Below, piece by piece: positions 62,044-64,000 of a DNA stretch of 64,000 nt; position 1 is the stretch's first letter; each line of letters begins with the position of its first letter. The stretch covers positions 48,845-112,844 of the forward strand of contig NZ_JAHLEL010000060.1 of the NCBI RefSeq assembly GCF_020131355.1. The letters run 5' to 3'. The notes below the pieces were generated by a model, which was given only the letters and a program-made list of their open reading frames with translations, had not been told where the DNA came from and did no database searches. The stretch comes from Pseudonocardia sp. ICBG1293. GTDB taxonomy: Bacteria > Actinomycetota > Actinomycetes > Mycobacteriales > Pseudonocardiaceae. The position numbers and the translations under genes were made by a program.

Positions 62044-62153
62044 CCTTCCCGGCGGACGGCGTCCGCCTCAGGACAGGTGTCCGGTACCAGGGGCCAAGCT
62101 CACCGGTGTGCTCCCGATCAGGGTGAGCTTCCCCCGGTTTGCCGGAGTGCGGG

Positions 62154-63050
62154 TTACCTGTCGGCGTCGCGCTGGGCGCGACGATAGTCGTCTTCGTACT
62201 CGTCGGGTGAGAGCCCTCCGAGGCGGGCCTGGATCCGGCGCGGGTTGTACCAGCCGTCGAGGTAGCGGATCAGCGCATGCTCGGCCTCGCAGCGGGTCGC
62301 GAAGCCCGTCCCGGGCCAGTAGAGCAGCTCGATCTTGAGCGTGGACCACAGGTTCTCGGCGAGGGCGTTGTCATAGCTGTCCCCTGTGGACCCTGTCGAC
62401 GGGGCGACACCCGCGTCGACCAGGCGCTGAGTGAATCGCAGTGCCGTGTATTGGGCCCCCTTGTCGCTGTGAAAGATCAACTGACCGGGACGCAGGCTCC
62501 GGGAGCGCAGCGCGTGGTTGAGCGCGGTCAGCACCAGCACCGTCGTGGCTCGCGGGTCGGTGGCCCAGCCGACGACCCGGTTGGAGAACGCGTCCCGCAC
62601 CGAGGCCAGCCACAACACGCCCTCACCGGTGACGATGCGAGTCAGGTCCGCCACCCACACCCGGTTGGGCGCGGTCGCGGTGAAGTCGCGTTCGAGCAGG
62701 TCCGGCGCCGGGCGGTGGGCCGGATTCTGCCGGGTCGAGCCGCCCTTCCAGCCGCGACGCAGGTGCGCGCCCTGAAGGCCGTGCTCGCGCATGATCCGAG
62801 CGACGCGCTTGCGCCCGACGTGCACGCCCTGGCGGCGCAGCTCCAGCCACACCCGCGGGGATCCGTAGGTGGTGGCGAACTCGCTCACCGAGCGGATCTT
62901 CACGATCTGCTCAAGCAGGACGGCGTCGTCGAGCTGCCGCTGAGAGGGGTTCGCGCGGCGGGCGCGCCAGTCGTAGTAGGTCGGGGCCGCGATGTTCAGG
63001 ACCCGTAGTACGAGACCGGCGGGGAAATCATGGGCATCGACGAAGCTCAT
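62154..63050 (-). CDS. IS3-A OrfB transposase (copy 4)
   Basis: Same as the OrfB at 2563-3459 except for Ser to Pro near the start (IAAPTYYDW). DDE core intact. Confidence 0.92.
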   Translation of the reverse strand: MSFVDAHDFPAGLVLRVLNIAAPTYYDWRARRANPSQRQLDDAVLLEQIVKIRSVSEFATTYGSPRVWLELRRQGVHVGRKRVARIMREHGLQGAHLRRGWKGGSTRQNPAHRPAPDLLERDFTATAPNRVWVADLTRIVTGEGVLWLASVRDAFSNRVVGWATDPRATTVLVLTALNHALRSRSLRPGQLIFHSDKGAQYTALRFTQRLVDAGVAPSTGSTGDSYDNALAENLWSTLKIELLYWPGTGFATRCEAEHALIRYLDGWYNPRRIQARLGGLSPDEYEDDYRRAQRDADR

Positions 63051-63358
63051 GATTTCCTCCGGGTCGGGCCGATCTCGCTGGCGAAATAGGCGCTCGCCGC
63101 GCGCAGGACCTCGTTGACCCGCCGCAGCTCAGCGTTCTCCCGCGCGAGCCGGCGGTTCTCGGCGAGCATGTCGGTCGACGGCCGATCATGGCGCTCGCCG
63201 GTGTCTGCCTCGGCCTGACGGACCCAGTTGCGCAGGGCCTCGTGATGCACCCCGAGCTGCTCGGCGAGCCCCCGGAACGTCGGGCGAGGGTCGGACTCCC
63301 GATACAGCCGAACCGCTCGTTCGCGCAGCTCATCGGGGTACTTTTTCGGTGCGGGCAC
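63047..63358 (-). CDS. IS3-A OrfA (copy 4)
   Basis: Identical to the OrfA at 2255-2566; intact. Confidence 0.9.
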   Translation of the reverse strand: MPAPKKYPDELRERAVRLYRESDPRPTFRGLAEQLGVHHEALRNWVRQAEADTGERHDRPSTDMLAENRRLARENAELRRVNEVLRAASAYFASEIGPTRRKS

Positions 63359-63428
63359 CAGTGCCTTCCTTCCTGGCCCTCAAGATCGAACCAGTGTTCA
63401 GACACTCCGGCAAAGCGGGGGAACCTCA

Positions 63429-63449
63429 GGGAGCCCACCGTGGGCTCCC
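63429..63449. other. Hairpin at the IS3-A4 insertion site
   Basis: Perfect palindrome GGGAGCCCA-CCG-TGGGCTCCC beginning with the GGG used as target by IS3-A4. It could be a terminator or just the reason the site was chosen. Confidence 0.4.
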
Positions 63450-63778
63450 TGGCTCGGCTTCTGGCCGGTGAACGTGCCCGCTGTGGCACCCGAACCGGTC
63501 GCCGTGCTCTGGCCCCCGTCGCCCAGGCGGTCCTGGTCCTGCGGTGGTTCCTCGATGCGAGCCGTGTGGCGCGCCTGGCGGCCGACAACACGATCAGCAC
63601 CGCAACCGCCTACCGCTACCTGCACGAGGAAACGCCCTGCTCAAAACCACCTTCGCAGCGCTACGGCGGATCACGCTGTGTCCCTGGCGGATCGGCGCTA
63701 TCACCGCCGCCGCGCTCGTGCTACTCCACATCGAACACGACCGCACAACATGATCACCGCGCTACTGAGAACACCTCA
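63450..63778 (+). pseudogene. IS5-type transposase relic with internal deletion
   Basis: One frame has VAQAVLVLRWFLDASRVARL and TISTATAYRYLHE, the N-terminal part of a DDE_Tnp_4-type transposase. After a deletion near 63632, another frame gives KTTFAALRRITLCPWRIGAI and ALVLLHIEHDRTT, its C-terminus, stop at 63753. The element end CTACTGAGAACACCTCA follows; a copy of that end lies at about 8500-8516. Confidence 0.7.
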
Positions 63779-63969
63779 ATCTCCTCGTTCAACGCTGCTT
63801 CCAGCACGTTCTTGGTGAACAGCTTCAACAGCCCGTCCGGGCCGGTCAACGCCAACCCCCGGGCGCGCGCGTCGGTCACCATCGCTGCCGCAGCGGCCTG
63901 TTCGGCCGTCAGCTCACGCCCCGGCCCGGACTCGTACTCACCTGGACTCACACGGTCCGATGTCATCAC
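63779..63969 (-). pseudogene. IS256-Y transposase, N-terminal fragment 2
   Basis: N-terminal 63 codons of the transposase, 12 codons more than the fragment at 37045-37198. The rest is missing. Confidence 0.8.
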
Positions 63970-64000
63970 TCACAGTGCCCATCCCGCCGGACCCCCGCCC
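63779..64000 (-). mobile_element. IS256-Y left-end fragment, continuing past the window
   Basis: Same sequence as 37000-37198, reversed. The transposase starts at 63969 (MMTSDRVSPGEYESGPGREL), continues GLLKLFTKNVLEAALNEEIE and is cut at 63778 by the IS5-type relic. The left terminal region runs beyond the window end. Confidence 0.75.

Larger units (their letters stand above)
60821..62102 (-). mobile_element. IS3-B copy 4 (1282 bp)
   Basis: Reverse copy of IS3-B; flanks TCT and CCG do not match. Only 21 bases separate it from IS3-A4. Confidence 0.93.
62124..63428 (-). mobile_element. IS3-A copy 4 (1305 bp)
   Basis: Reverse copy of IS3-A flanked by GGG on both sides (62121-62123 and 63429-63431). 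Confidence 0.95.

Overview
The window is about 70% GC, rich in GTG starts, and carries an Lsr2 silencer, a MobF relaxase and a parAB pair. This points to a large accessory replicon, plasmid or integrated conjugative element, of an actinobacterium. The flavour is Pseudonocardiaceae-like, but that placement is an inference from gene content; no chromosomal marker or replication initiator was seen.

Layout. 1-5.2 kb: nested insertion sequences (IS5, MITE, IS21 interrupted by IS3). 5.2-6.4 kb: remnant of a two-gene operon for an exported protein and a membrane protein, broken by a MITE. 6.5-8.7 kb: IS5 copies and relics. 8.7-11.9 kb: an accessory cassette of a tandem-domain methyltransferase, a PPW-type methyltransferase and a paired SMR efflux pump, unusually rich in TTA codons. 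11.9-16.4 kb: IS3 and IS5 debris. 16.4-19.9 kb: lsr2 with a small acidic partner ORF, a candidate tRNA with a UAA anticodon, small secreted and membrane proteins, the first copy of a three-copy unknown family, and a SnoaL-like lipoprotein. 19.9-25.6 kb: an IS3 pair, an IS5 and a MITE/IS composite that together cut off the 3' end of the relaxase region. 25.6-34.2 kb: conjugation backbone with a MobF relaxase-helicase, a 739-bp hexanucleotide repeat at its 5' side, a MITE-broken Cys-rich ORF, a coiled-coil ORF, the second family copy (frameshifted) and a DUF5710-HNH-UvrD fusion. 34.4-39.4 kb: truncated methyltransferase and transposase fragments. 39.4-43.2 kb: parA, parB, an upstream small gene and three candidate parS palindromes. 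43.2-48.0 kb: IS5, IS110, MITE and IS3 copies. 48.0-51.1 kb: a preQ0 (7-deazaguanine) cluster, queD-queE-folE-queC with an upstream methyltransferase, whose queC is cut by an IS3. 51.1-54.4 kb: relic ORF, Asn-rich secreted protein, third family copy and an O-methyltransferase. 54.4-64 kb: IS30 fragment, second MITE/IS5 composite, IS5, IS256, a YoaK-like membrane protein fused to a C-terminal accessory domain, and further IS3, IS5 and IS256 copies.

How it works together. Partition (parABS), transfer (relaxase, helicase) and silencing (Lsr2) genes form the replicon backbone. The cargo looks like small-molecule or nucleoside modification: preQ0 synthesis, five methyltransferase genes (one truncated) and an efflux pair. 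Transposition and recombination have cut much of it: queC, the relaxase 3' end, two small genes and one methyltransferase are all interrupted. Identical element copies show which insertions have target duplications (IS3-A, most MITE copies, IS21) and which do not (IS3-B), the latter suggesting rearrangement. Element names such as IS3-A or IS5-M are local labels, not database names.
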